A program made the position numbers and the translations under genes. From CADEFX01 sp050260355 (GTDB lineage: Bacteria; Pseudomonadota; Alphaproteobacteria; Rhizobiales; Hyphomicrobiaceae), in assembly GCA_050260355.1 (NCBI GenBank), contig JBLNBZ010000020.1, forward strand, positions 1 to 19,854: a stretch of 19,854 nucleotides of DNA, in the 5' to 3' direction. Below, one piece after another: positions 7,110-14,182 of the stretch; within the stretch, counting starts at the first letter, position 1; every line of letters begins with the position of its first letter. Below the pieces are notes generated by a model, which was not told the DNA's origin, searched no databases, and saw nothing but the letters and a program-made list of their open reading frames with translations.

Positions 7110-8657
7110 TCAGTGGGGCGTCACGATCGCGTAGCTGATGGCAAGCGGCCCATCCCTTGGCGGCCGCGCCATCGGGATCATCTCGACACCGTCGACGCGC
7201 TCGCCGATAAGCCACTGATACTCGATTGGATCCGATTTCGTCGTGTGCCGCCAGACGATCAACGCCCCTTCATCGTAGAGGCGTTGCCGGGTGATCCATG
7301 GCGAGATCTCCAGATCTGCATCGAAGAAAACGGACGGCGGGTGCTCGAGCCCTGCCGCAATCAGGCCAGCCACCCATGGATCGCCGCCGACGATGCGCAG
7401 CGGTCTGCCGGTCCTGGCGCGCCATAGCTCGTCGAAGTGCTTTGCAATCTGCGCCTGTGGCCAGGCCACCCGCTGCAGCTCTCCGAAGCGGGGCGCCAGC
7501 CATGCGGTGTTCAGCACATAGGCGCAAGCAATAAGCGGTAGGAGAAGCATCGCGCCCGCAGCGATCCGCTGCAGAGCGGCGTTGTCGAACCTCGATGAGC
7601 ACAGCGCCACCGCCACCAGCCCAATGAGATTGAGCATGGGGGCGGCCCATGATGCCTTCAATCCGGCGCCCAGTGCAGCCGCACTCAGAATGGTGACGGC
7701 CAAGGGAACGAGCAGAAGCATGAGAAGGAAGCGCAGGCGCCGGTCCCGAATGGGCGCTGCCCCTTCTGCTGCGTGGGTCGTGGCGGCCCTCGCCGCAGGA
7801 CGTGGGCTAGAAACGAGGCCGGAGGCGAGCAGCAGAATAAGCGCCGCCAAACAGCTCACCAGTTGCTTGGCCACGAAGGCGCCCACGCCGCTGGCGTGGC
7901 CGTCGAGCGCCCTTCGGCTCGCGTACTCCAGGGACAGGAAGTTGGTCTCGACCAGCCAGTAGGCCAGAGGCAGCGCCAACAGAGCAAACGTCGCGAGCGC
8001 CAGCCACGGACCTGGCGTGCGCATGAGCCGCCGCGACCTTTCGTCGGTCAGCATCCATGCGCCGCCGGCCAGAAGCAGGAGCGCGGTCGAAAGCTTGCCG
8101 TACATGCCTGCAGCGGCGAATACCGCCACCAGCAGCCAGCGGGCCATGGTCGGGCGGTCCGTCGCGCGCCACAGCGCCCACGCGAAGCCTGCCCACAACG
8201 GCATCTGGATGACGTTGTGATTGAACTCCGGGCTGACCCAGTTGAAGTAGATGATGCCCGAGAGGAGCAGGGTGCCGGCCGCCGCCCGACGCTCGTCCAT
8301 CAGATCGCGGCCGAGCAGGAACACGAACCCGTAGGTCGCGGCGATGCTGAGCGCCGACAGCAGATACGCGGGCCAGCCGGTGGTGCCGGTGGTGAGGATG
8401 CGGGTGATCTGGAGCAGCCAGGAAGGAAGGGCCGGGTGCTTGTAGGTGCCGATCACCCACTCGGTGCCGACTGCGTAGCCCTCGATCACATCGAGAGGCG
8501 CTGCACTGTGCGTCGCGACCGGTGCCAGCGTCCACACCACGACATGGGCGAGGGCGAAGCCTGCGACAAAGCGGGCGGGTTGGGCCGACACCAGATCCAA
8601 CAGTGACCGCCAGCTCACGGCGAGTGGCGATCGGCGCAATGGAGCGTCGTTTGCCAA
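7110..8657 (-). CDS. Glycosyltransferase family 39 (ArnT/PMT-like) membrane protein
   Basis: A 515-residue integral membrane protein with many hydrophobic spans across residues 30-390, followed by a soluble C-terminal region of about 120 residues. The first periplasmic loop carries the acidic residues Asp56 and Glu59 (DVIEGYAVG), and YKHPALPSW follows at 72-80, the layout of GT39 enzymes that move a sugar from a polyprenyl-phosphate carrier to lipid A or protein. The acceptor cannot be told from the sequence. The start is a TTG at 8657 with GGGGAG three to four bases upstream, a slightly tight spacing; internal starts would cut into the N-terminal cytoplasmic tail. It has no lipid-A or polysaccharide neighbours and seems to be a single-gene unit, separated from the upstream aminotransferase gene by 151 bases containing an inverted repeat. 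Confidence 0.88.
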   Translation of the reverse strand: MANDAPLRRSPLAVSWRSLLDLVSAQPARFVAGFALAHVVVWTLAPVATHSAAPLDVIEGYAVGTEWVIGTYKHPALPSWLLQITRILTTGTTGWPAYLLSALSIAATYGFVFLLGRDLMDERRAAAGTLLLSGIIYFNWVSPEFNHNVIQMPLWAGFAWALWRATDRPTMARWLLVAVFAAAGMYGKLSTALLLLAGGAWMLTDERSRRLMRTPGPWLALATFALLALPLAYWLVETNFLSLEYASRRALDGHASGVGAFVAKQLVSCLAALILLLASGLVSSPRPAARAATTHAAEGAAPIRDRRLRFLLMLLLVPLAVTILSAAALGAGLKASWAAPMLNLIGLVAVALCSSRFDNAALQRIAAGAMLLLPLIACAYVLNTAWLAPRFGELQRVAWPQAQIAKHFDELWRARTGRPLRIVGGDPWVAGLIAAGLEHPPSVFFDADLEISPWITRQRLYDEGALIVWRHTTKSDPIEYQWLIGERVDGVEMIPMARPPRDGPLAISYAIVTPH

Positions 8658-8746
8658 TGTCTCCCCGAAACCGTTGAAATACCGGACCCGGATGGCGTTA
8701 CACGGTCCTCTTGGCCCAGCCGCTGGCGCGGATCAACGTTGGCAAC

Positions 8747-8774
8747 GCCGCATCGGGACCCGCGGCGATGCGGC
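8747..8774 (-). terminator. Perfect 9-bp inverted repeat downstream of the PLP-enzyme gene
   Basis: GCCGCATCG (8747-8755) and CGATGCGGC (8766-8774) pair perfectly around a 10-base loop. On the minus strand the hairpin begins 35 bases after the stop of the PLP-enzyme gene and lies before the next same-strand gene (start 8657). There is no T-run after it, so a 3'-end or processing role is more likely than classical intrinsic termination. Confidence 0.4.
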
Positions 8775-8808
8775 AAATGCTCCCGGGGAGGCCCGTGGCC
8801 CGCGCCAT

Positions 8809-10206
8809 TCAGACATGTGCACCCGCCGCGGTTCTGATGGCCTGCTCGAGGATGTCGAGCGCACGCAGCATCTCGTCCTGCGTGATGGTGAGCGGCGGGG
8901 TGAGCGTCAGAACGTTGCCCATTGTCGTCTTGAACGAGAGGCCGGAGTCGAGCGCTGCGTACATCGTCGCCTCGGCCAGATCGTTGTCGGGCTCCTTCGT
9001 GGAATGGCTCTTGACCAGCTCGATGCCGAGCAGCAGGCCGCGTCCGCGCACATCCCCGATCTGAGGCAAGCGGGCCTTCATCTGCTCCATCCGGTCGAGG
9101 GCCATGGCGCCGACGCGGGCGGCATTCTCGACGAGCCCTTCCTCCTCGATGATCTGGATGGTGGTCAGCGCCGCGCGCGACGTGACCGGATTCTTCTCGT
9201 GCGTGTAGTGGCCGAAGGCCCAGTCCTCGGCCACGTCGAGCCTCGGATGCGCCAAAACGGCAGCGATCGGCAGGATGCCGCCGCCGAGCGCCTTGCCGAG
9301 CACCAGGATGTCGGGCGCGACGCCGTCGTGCTCGCAGGCGAACATGCGCCCGGTCTTGCCGAGTCCGGCCGGGATCTCATCGAAGATCAGCAATGTGCCA
9401 TGGCGGTCGCAGGCCGCGCGCACGCGCTGCCAGAAGTCAGCCGGCGGCACGTAGGGCACGGCGCGGATCGGCTCGGCAACGAGGGCGGCAATATCGCTCT
9501 CGCGCTCCAGCACGTACTCGATCATGCGGGCACAGGCGTCGCCGGAGGCTTCAGCCGTGGCCGTGCCGTAGGGGCAGCGATAGCTGCCGAACGGGGCAAC
9601 GTGCGTTGCGCCAGGGACCAGCGGTGCGGCGGGCCCGGAGCGGAACAGCGTCTCGCCGGAAAGAGCCGAGGCACCGACGCCGGCGCCGTGGAAGGCATCC
9701 CAGAACGACAGCGTCTTGAAGCGGCCGGTGGCCGTCCGGGCGATCTTGACCGCGACCTCGATGGCGTCGGAGCCGCCGGTGGTGAGAAGAATCTTCGCGG
9801 CGCCTTGCGGGGCGATGGAGCTGAGCTTGCTCGCGAGCGCGACGGCTGCCTCGCAGGCATACCGGCGCGGCGAGAATGGAAGGGCGTCCATCTGCTCGGC
9901 AATGGCGCGCTTGAGGCGCGGATGGCCATAACCGATGTGATGGACGTTGTTGCCGTGGAAGTCCATGTAGCGCCGGCCGGCAACGTCCTCGATCCAGATG
10001 CCTTCCGCCTTGGCGATGGCGTTGAGGCATGGCGTCGACACGGACTGGCGCAGGAAGTAGCGCGCATCGGCAGCCAGCAGTTCCCGCGTCGCGTCGTCGA
10101 GCGCGGCGGCCTGCCATGCGGCGCGCCGGCCCGACAGATTGGTGTCGCTCTCGGACTGCGCGACCGCCTGCGGAGGGTCGATGCTTGCAGCGTGCGGCGA
10201 CTTCAA
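8809..10206 (-). CDS. Class-III aminotransferase-fold PLP enzyme, (R)-1-hydroxy-2-aminoethylphosphonate ammonia-lyase (PbfA)-like
   Basis: A 465-residue PLP enzyme of aminotransferase class III. Landmarks: MDFHGNNVHHIGYGHP (81-96) at the substrate side of the active site, TTGGSDAIE (142-150) at the phosphate cup, the FHG at 172-174, Asp276 (in FDEIPAGLGKTGR) that binds the pyridine nitrogen, and Lys305 (GKALGGG) that forms the Schiff base. GHYTHEKNP (332-340) replaces the usual threonine-containing phosphate loop, and with the DFHGNNVH motif recalls proteins annotated as PbfA, which eliminate ammonia and yield phosphonoacetaldehyde. An ordinary omega-transaminase is the main alternative. The start is TTG at 10206 with GGAGGAG just upstream and 11 bases after the dehydrogenase stop; the open frame extends further upstream, but only through that gene. 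It is probably translationally coupled to the dehydrogenase. The PhnU2-like permease at the left edge supports a phosphonate link, though no PhnX or PhnA is seen. Confidence 0.85.
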   Translation of the reverse strand: MKSPHAASIDPPQAVAQSESDTNLSGRRAAWQAAALDDATRELLAADARYFLRQSVSTPCLNAIAKAEGIWIEDVAGRRYMDFHGNNVHHIGYGHPRLKRAIAEQMDALPFSPRRYACEAAVALASKLSSIAPQGAAKILLTTGGSDAIEVAVKIARTATGRFKTLSFWDAFHGAGVGASALSGETLFRSGPAAPLVPGATHVAPFGSYRCPYGTATAEASGDACARMIEYVLERESDIAALVAEPIRAVPYVPPADFWQRVRAACDRHGTLLIFDEIPAGLGKTGRMFACEHDGVAPDILVLGKALGGGILPIAAVLAHPRLDVAEDWAFGHYTHEKNPVTSRAALTTIQIIEEEGLVENAARVGAMALDRMEQMKARLPQIGDVRGRGLLLGIELVKSHSTKEPDNDLAEATMYAALDSGLSFKTTMGNVLTLTPPLTITQDEMLRALDILEQAIRTAAGAHV

Positions 10207-10209
10207 CCG

Positions 10210-10216
10210 CTCCTCC
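10210..10216 (-). promoter_or_regulatory. Ribosome binding site deciding the TTG start at 10206
   Basis: GGAGGAG on the minus strand, directly after the TGA of the D-2-hydroxyacid dehydrogenase and three bases before the TTG (five if counted from GGAGG). It is the only good Shine-Dalgarno match for the downstream gene, and it fixes a TTG start. Confidence 0.75.
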
Positions 10217-10217
10217 G

Positions 10218-11180
10218 TCAGGGCTGGTGGCCGCCGATCACGCGGATCGGCTTGCCGGCGATCCAGGCTTGCATCACCTCGGCCATGCCGCCGTAGAAGG
10301 CACGATAGGTCTCCTCCGTGACGTAGCCGATGTGCGGCGTCAACACGGCGCGCGGCTCCGAGCGCAGCGGGTGATTGGCCGGGAGCGGCTCCACGTCGTA
10401 GACATCGAGCGCCGCACCTGCGATGCGCTTCTCCTTGAGGGCGGCGGCGAGCGCGTTGGCATCGATGATAGGCCCGCGCGAGGTGTTGATGATGCAAGCG
10501 GTCGGCTTCATGAGCGCGAGCTCGGGCGCGCCGACGAGGCCGCGGCTGCGATCCGACAGCACCAGGTGCACCGATACGAAGTCGGAGCGGCGGAACAAAT
10601 CCTCCTTTTTGACGAGCTCCGCGCCCGCTTCCTTGGCGCGGTCGGGCGTCAGGTTCTGGCTCCAGGCGATCAGCTTCATGCCGAAGGCGCTGCCGAATTT
10701 CGCCATCTCGCCGCCGAGACGGCCGAGCCCGAGCAAGCCGAGCGTCTTGCCGCGGATGTCGCTGCCGACCGTCGTCTGCCAGCGGCCTTCACGCATGTTG
10801 CGGAACTCGACATCGAAATGGCGCGCCAGTGCGATCAGGAGCCCGAAGGCGAGCTCTGCCGTGCAGTGTCCGCCCGCCGGAGTGCCGCACACCGTCACCT
10901 TGTGGTCGGCGGCGGCCTGCAGGTCGATGGAGGCGTTGCGCATGGCGGTCGTCACCAGCAGCTTGAGCTTTGGCAGGCGCTCGAACATGGCGCGCGGGAA
11001 GGGCGTGCGCTCGCGCATGATGCCGATGACCTCGAAGTCCGCCAGCGCTTTGGCTGCGATCTCGACATCTTTCAGGTGCTCGTTGAAGACGGTGACCTTG
11101 TGCGCGGCCTGCAGCTTCGACCAATCGGCGAGCTTGAGCGCCACATTCTGGTAGTCGTCGAGAATTGCGATCGCGACCAT
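10218..11180 (-). CDS. D-2-hydroxyacid dehydrogenase family protein
   Basis: A 320-residue NAD(P)-dependent dehydrogenase of the D-isomer-specific 2-hydroxyacid family, interconverting a 2-keto acid and a D-2-hydroxy acid. The nucleotide-binding loop GLGRLG is at 151-156. The catalytic set is Arg235 (INTSRGPIID), Glu264 (DVEPLP) and His283 (TPHIGY), all present. I chose the ATG at 11180 because AAGGAGA lies upstream and the family N-terminus begins here (MVAIAILDDYQN); the open frame runs some 70 residues further, without homology. It is the first gene of a two-gene minus-strand unit with the PLP enzyme and is divergent from the lyase at 11326, with 145 bases between. Paired with a deaminating or transaminating enzyme it could reduce the keto acid formed, but that is inference. 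Confidence 0.93.
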   Translation of the reverse strand: MVAIAILDDYQNVALKLADWSKLQAAHKVTVFNEHLKDVEIAAKALADFEVIGIMRERTPFPRAMFERLPKLKLLVTTAMRNASIDLQAAADHKVTVCGTPAGGHCTAELAFGLLIALARHFDVEFRNMREGRWQTTVGSDIRGKTLGLLGLGRLGGEMAKFGSAFGMKLIAWSQNLTPDRAKEAGAELVKKEDLFRRSDFVSVHLVLSDRSRGLVGAPELALMKPTACIINTSRGPIIDANALAAALKEKRIAGAALDVYDVEPLPANHPLRSEPRAVLTPHIGYVTEETYRAFYGGMAEVMQAWIAGKPIRVIGGHQP

Positions 11181-11325
11181 CGGCCGTTTCTCCTTGTCCT
11201 GTGATTTTTGCGTGAGGCCATCGTGCGTGCCGGCATCATCTTCCGTCCGGCAGGGCAAAGGCAATAGAGTTGCTGCCAGCGGCGCCCAAGAGGGCAGACA
11301 AGCCAAGCCGCAACGGAGGAAACCA

Positions 11326-12696
11326 ATGCCGGTCCATCTGATCGACTCGCCCCTGCTCGGCGATCGGGTGTCCACGCCCGAGATGCGCGCCATCTTCGAG
11401 GCTGACAGCCAGTATCAAGCCTGGCTCGACGTCGAGGCCGCGCTGGCGGAGGCACAGGCCGAGGTGGGCATGGTTCCGGCCGAGGCCGCGCGGGCGATAC
11501 GGGCGGCGGCGCGGATCGGCAATCTCGACCTGGAGAAGGTCAAGGAGCATGGCCGCGTCACCGGGCATCCCCTGCTCGGGATCGTGCGCGAGCTGCGCGA
11601 CAAGACACTCGAGCCGCACGGCACCTGGGCGCACTACGGTGCCACGACGCAGGACATCATCGACAGCGGCCACATGCTGCTTGCCAAGCGCGCACACGCG
11701 CTGATCGACGCCAAGCTGGGCGCGATCCTCAGCGATGCGCTGCCGCTGCTGGAGGCGCATCGGGATACGCTGGCGGTGGCACGCACGCACGGCCTGCACG
11801 CGCTGCCGTACACTTTCGGCTTCAAGGTTGCGAGCTGGCTCGAGGAGCTGGCGCGCAACCGCGAGCGCTGGCAGGACGCCGAGCGCCGCTGCCTGGTCGG
11901 CTCGATTTGCGGTGCGGTCGGCACCTACGCGCCATGGGGGCAGCTCGGGTTCGAGGTGCAGGACCGCACGTGCCGGCGCCTCGGGCTCAGTGCGCCGCGC
12001 ATGAGCTGGCAGAGCCAGCGCGACCGCGTCGCCGAGCTCGGCGCGGTGATGGCGTTGATCGCGGGAACCGCGGCCCGCATCGCGGGTGAGATCTATCAGA
12101 TGAACAAGACGGAGGTCGGCGAGCTGGCCGAGCCCTACCGCAAGGGGCTGATGGGCTCGTCGACGATGCCGCACAAGGTCAACCCCGGCAAGTGCGAGTG
12201 GCTGATCGCCGTGGCGCGCATCGTGCGCAACAACGCCGCCGTGCTGCTCGAGTGCATGGATGTGGAGGACGAGCGCGACACCACGGTGTGGCGCACGGAA
12301 TGGGTGAAGGTGCCCGAGAGCTTCTGCTTCCTGTCCGGAGCGCTCGAGCACCTGCACCAGCTTCTTGCCGGGCTGCAGGTCAACACAGCGCGCATGCGGC
12401 AGAACCTGGACATGCTGCAGGGCGTGCTGCTCTCCGAGCGCGCCATGTTCCTGCTGCAGCGCGCCATGCCGCTCGGGCACGCGCACGACGTGGTGCACGA
12501 GGCCTCGCTGGCGGCGCTGGCCGCCAACCGGCCGCTGGCGGATGTGTTGCTCGAGGACGAGCACGTCAAGGGCCGCTTCACGCGGGCCGAGATCGAGGAG
12601 GCGCTGCGGCCGGAGGCCTATATCGGGCTGTCGCGGGAGGTCGTGGACCGGATCGCCGGGGATATCCGGGCGGGGCTCGGTGCCAGACCAGGGTAG
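11326..12696 (+). CDS. Adenylosuccinate lyase/aspartase-superfamily lyase
   Basis: A 456-residue member of the fumarase/aspartase/adenylosuccinate-lyase superfamily, homotetrameric enzymes that eliminate an amine or hydroxyl group beta to a carboxylate, leaving fumarate or an analogue. Conserved blocks are visible: TGHPLLGIVREL (79-90) followed by HYGATTQDIIDSG (103-115), a middle block with THGLHALPYTFG (154-165), and the signature GSSTMPHKVNP (277-287) with the catalytic serine. The block spacing fits the adenylosuccinate lyase/carboxymuconate cycloisomerase branch. Housekeeping PurB is not suggested, because no purine gene is nearby and the gene sits divergent from a dehydrogenase/PLP-enzyme pair. 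The substrate is unknown; an N-substituted aspartate or a muconate is possible. The ATG at 11326 has GGAGGA five bases upstream. The zinc peptidase gene follows after 85 bases on the same strand. Confidence 0.9.
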   Translation: MPVHLIDSPLLGDRVSTPEMRAIFEADSQYQAWLDVEAALAEAQAEVGMVPAEAARAIRAAARIGNLDLEKVKEHGRVTGHPLLGIVRELRDKTLEPHGTWAHYGATTQDIIDSGHMLLAKRAHALIDAKLGAILSDALPLLEAHRDTLAVARTHGLHALPYTFGFKVASWLEELARNRERWQDAERRCLVGSICGAVGTYAPWGQLGFEVQDRTCRRLGLSAPRMSWQSQRDRVAELGAVMALIAGTAARIAGEIYQMNKTEVGELAEPYRKGLMGSSTMPHKVNPGKCEWLIAVARIVRNNAAVLLECMDVEDERDTTVWRTEWVKVPESFCFLSGALEHLHQLLAGLQVNTARMRQNLDMLQGVLLSERAMFLLQRAMPLGHAHDVVHEASLAALAANRPLADVLLEDEHVKGRFTRAEIEEALRPEAYIGLSREVVDRIAGDIRAGLGARPG

Positions 12697-12781
12697 AACC
12701 GCGATGCACGCGGGCCTTTGAGCGGCCGCCTGGGCGGCATATGGTGCTTTCGTCGCAAATGAGCACCGAGTTGGGGATTGC

Positions 12782-13468
12782 TTGAGCGCCATACTTCTCA
12801 TTCTCGGCATCGGCTTTGCCCTCGCCTTCCTGCCCCAGATGTGGGTGAAGAGCGTGCTGAACCGGCATTCCGCCGAGCGCGCCGACTTCCCCGGCAGCGG
12901 CGGCGAGTTTGCGCGCCACCTGCTCGACGAGATGGGCCTGACCCACGTGGTCGTCGAGGAGACCAAGCTCGGCGATCACTACGATCCGGAAGCCAAGGTC
13001 GTGCGGCTCATTCCGGCGCACTTCGACGGGCGCTCGCTGGCGGCCGTCGTCGTGGCCGCGCACGAGGTCGGTCACGCCATGCAGGACGCGACGGGCTACG
13101 GGCCGCTCCACGCGCGTACGCGGCTTGCCAAGCAGGCGCAGAACATCGAGAGGTTCGGCGCCGTCGTCATGCTCGCGGCGCCCATCGTGATGCTGCTGTC
13201 GAAGTCGCCGCACGTGGCGATCATCCAGCTCTTGATGGGCATGCTGATCCTCTCGTCGACCATCCTCATGCACGCGATGACGCTGCCGGTGGAGTTCGAT
13301 GCCAGCTTCCGCCGCGCGCTGCCGGTGCTGAAGGCGGGCGGCTACGTGCCCGACCGCGACATGGCCGCGGCCCGTCAGATCCTGCTTGCAGCCGCGTTCA
13401 CCTATGTGGCTGCAGCCGCGGTCAGCCTGCTCGACGTGATGCGGTGGCTGCGTGTGCTGCGCTTCTGA
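12782..13468 (+). CDS. Membrane zinc metallopeptidase (YugP-like)
   Basis: A 228-residue membrane protein of the YugP-type zinc peptidase family (Zn_peptidase_2). An N-terminal hydrophobic segment (about 3-20) is followed by a soluble part with the zinc site HEVGH at 94-98 and a likely third ligand, Glu171, in LPVEFDAS. Two hydrophobic stretches near 125-165 and one near 195-217 anchor the rest. Family size is about 225 residues, so it is full length. Members are suggested to act in membrane-protein quality control, but substrates are poorly known. The start is a TTG at 12782 with GGGGA four bases upstream; no ATG in frame would leave the first membrane segment intact. It lies 85 bases downstream of the lyase and may have its own promoter. 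Confidence 0.9.
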   Translation: MSAILLILGIGFALAFLPQMWVKSVLNRHSAERADFPGSGGEFARHLLDEMGLTHVVVEETKLGDHYDPEAKVVRLIPAHFDGRSLAAVVVAAHEVGHAMQDATGYGPLHARTRLAKQAQNIERFGAVVMLAAPIVMLLSKSPHVAIIQLLMGMLILSSTILMHAMTLPVEFDASFRRALPVLKAGGYVPDRDMAAARQILLAAAFTYVAAAAVSLLDVMRWLRVLRF

Positions 13469-13501
13469 GGGGCGAAGGAAGCACTTTGGCGCAACCGTCC
13501 G

Positions 13502-13987
13502 TCAGCGACCCGGCCGCAGCTCGAGCGCGGCGATGCCGACGGCGACGTTGAAGCCCTGTTGCGCGCCGACCGAAAGCGGCTGCAGCACGATTGATCGGTT
13601 GGAGCCGCCGAGCAGCGCGTTGGCGCCGACCCCGACGCCGACGCTCGCCTCTCCTGAGACGCCGCCGTAGGTCCCGGCGAGGGCCCCGGGGCCGACGAAC
13701 TGGGTGGGTGCCAGCACCGCCCACGCGATCGTGCTGCTGCCGGTCGTGCCCACGTCGACGCCGAACTTGTTGATCACGCCGTGGTAGCGCTCGCGATGGG
13801 GGCCCGTCTCGAAGACGCACTCGAGCTGCTTGCTGGAGCCGAACACGAATCCGGCGCCGCCGGCAACCGAGCAGCTCAGCATGCCGACCTCGACCCCAGG
13901 TCCGGGCTGCGCGATGACCGGCTGCGATGCCGACACGGCGAGGACAGCCGTCGTCACAAATCCGCTAACGATCGAGGCCTTGAGCAT
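13502..13987 (-). CDS. DUF992 domain-containing secreted protein
   Basis: A 161-residue secreted protein. A signal peptide covers residues 1-26 (cleavage likely after VIA, before QPGPG). The mature part is a DUF992 domain: VEVGMLSCSVAGG at the start, GFVFGSSKQLEC at 46-57, KFGVDVG at 74-80, then the glycine-rich PGALAGTYGGVSGEASVGVG and GGSNRSIVLQPLSV near 127-140. Two cysteines (39 and 57) could form a disulfide in the periplasm. The function of DUF992 proteins is not known; they are common in Hyphomicrobiales and often present in several copies, which points to the host group. The ATG at 13987 has a strong GGAGGT site; the open frame extends upstream through a GC-rich hairpin that is better read as a leader. 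It converges with the zinc peptidase (33 bases between stops) and is divergent from the deacetylase-like gene. Confidence 0.9.
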   Translation of the reverse strand: MLKASIVSGFVTTAVLAVSASQPVIAQPGPGVEVGMLSCSVAGGAGFVFGSSKQLECVFETGPHRERYHGVINKFGVDVGTTGSSTIAWAVLAPTQFVGPGALAGTYGGVSGEASVGVGVGANALLGGSNRSIVLQPLSVGAQQGFNVAVGIAALELRPGR

Positions 13988-14003
13988 GCCATCACCTCCG
14001 AAG

Positions 14004-14034
14004 GGCCGGTTCGGCGCGAGCAGCCGAGCCGGCC
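14004..14034 (-). promoter_or_regulatory. 12-bp dyad just upstream of the DUF992 ribosome site
   Basis: GGCCGGTTCGGC (14004-14015) and GCCGAGCCGGCC (14023-14034) pair at 11 of 12 positions around a 7-base loop. The odd position is G-T on the plus strand and A-C in minus-strand RNA. It ends four bases before the GGAGGT site of the DUF992 gene, within the 195-base divergent region. It may be an operator or a leader hairpin controlling translation; the role is inferred. Confidence 0.4.
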
Positions 14035-14182
14035 AAGCTTCCCGAGCGCCACTTCCCTTGCGCCGCGGTCGGGGCAAAGTTATGGCGCGATCCGAGCACA
14101 ATTGCCGCTGAGGCCGTCGGGTGGCCGAACGCGCCGATCTGCGCCAAGATGCAACCGGCCCGCCCAGTGGGAGATAGGCGAT

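Noticed and set aside
10207..10497. A longer start for the PLP enzyme, adding about 97 residues.
   Set aside because: The extra part lies entirely inside the dehydrogenase gene and is arginine-rich without homology; the TTG at 10206 has a strong ribosome site.
11228..11252. TGCCGG and CCGGCA inverted repeat in the divergent gap of the lyase and dehydrogenase.
   Set aside because: Only six base pairs with a 13-base spacer; expected by chance in GC-rich DNA.
12725..12738. Small GCCGC/GCGGC stem between the lyase and zinc peptidase genes as a terminator.
   Set aside because: Five base pairs, four-base loop and no T-run; too weak to call.
11236..12966. A 576-codon minus-strand open frame antisense to the fumarase-type lyase.
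   Set aside because: It covers the opposite strand of a gene with the GSSTMPHKVNP signature and also runs into the zinc peptidase gene; its protein has no domain.
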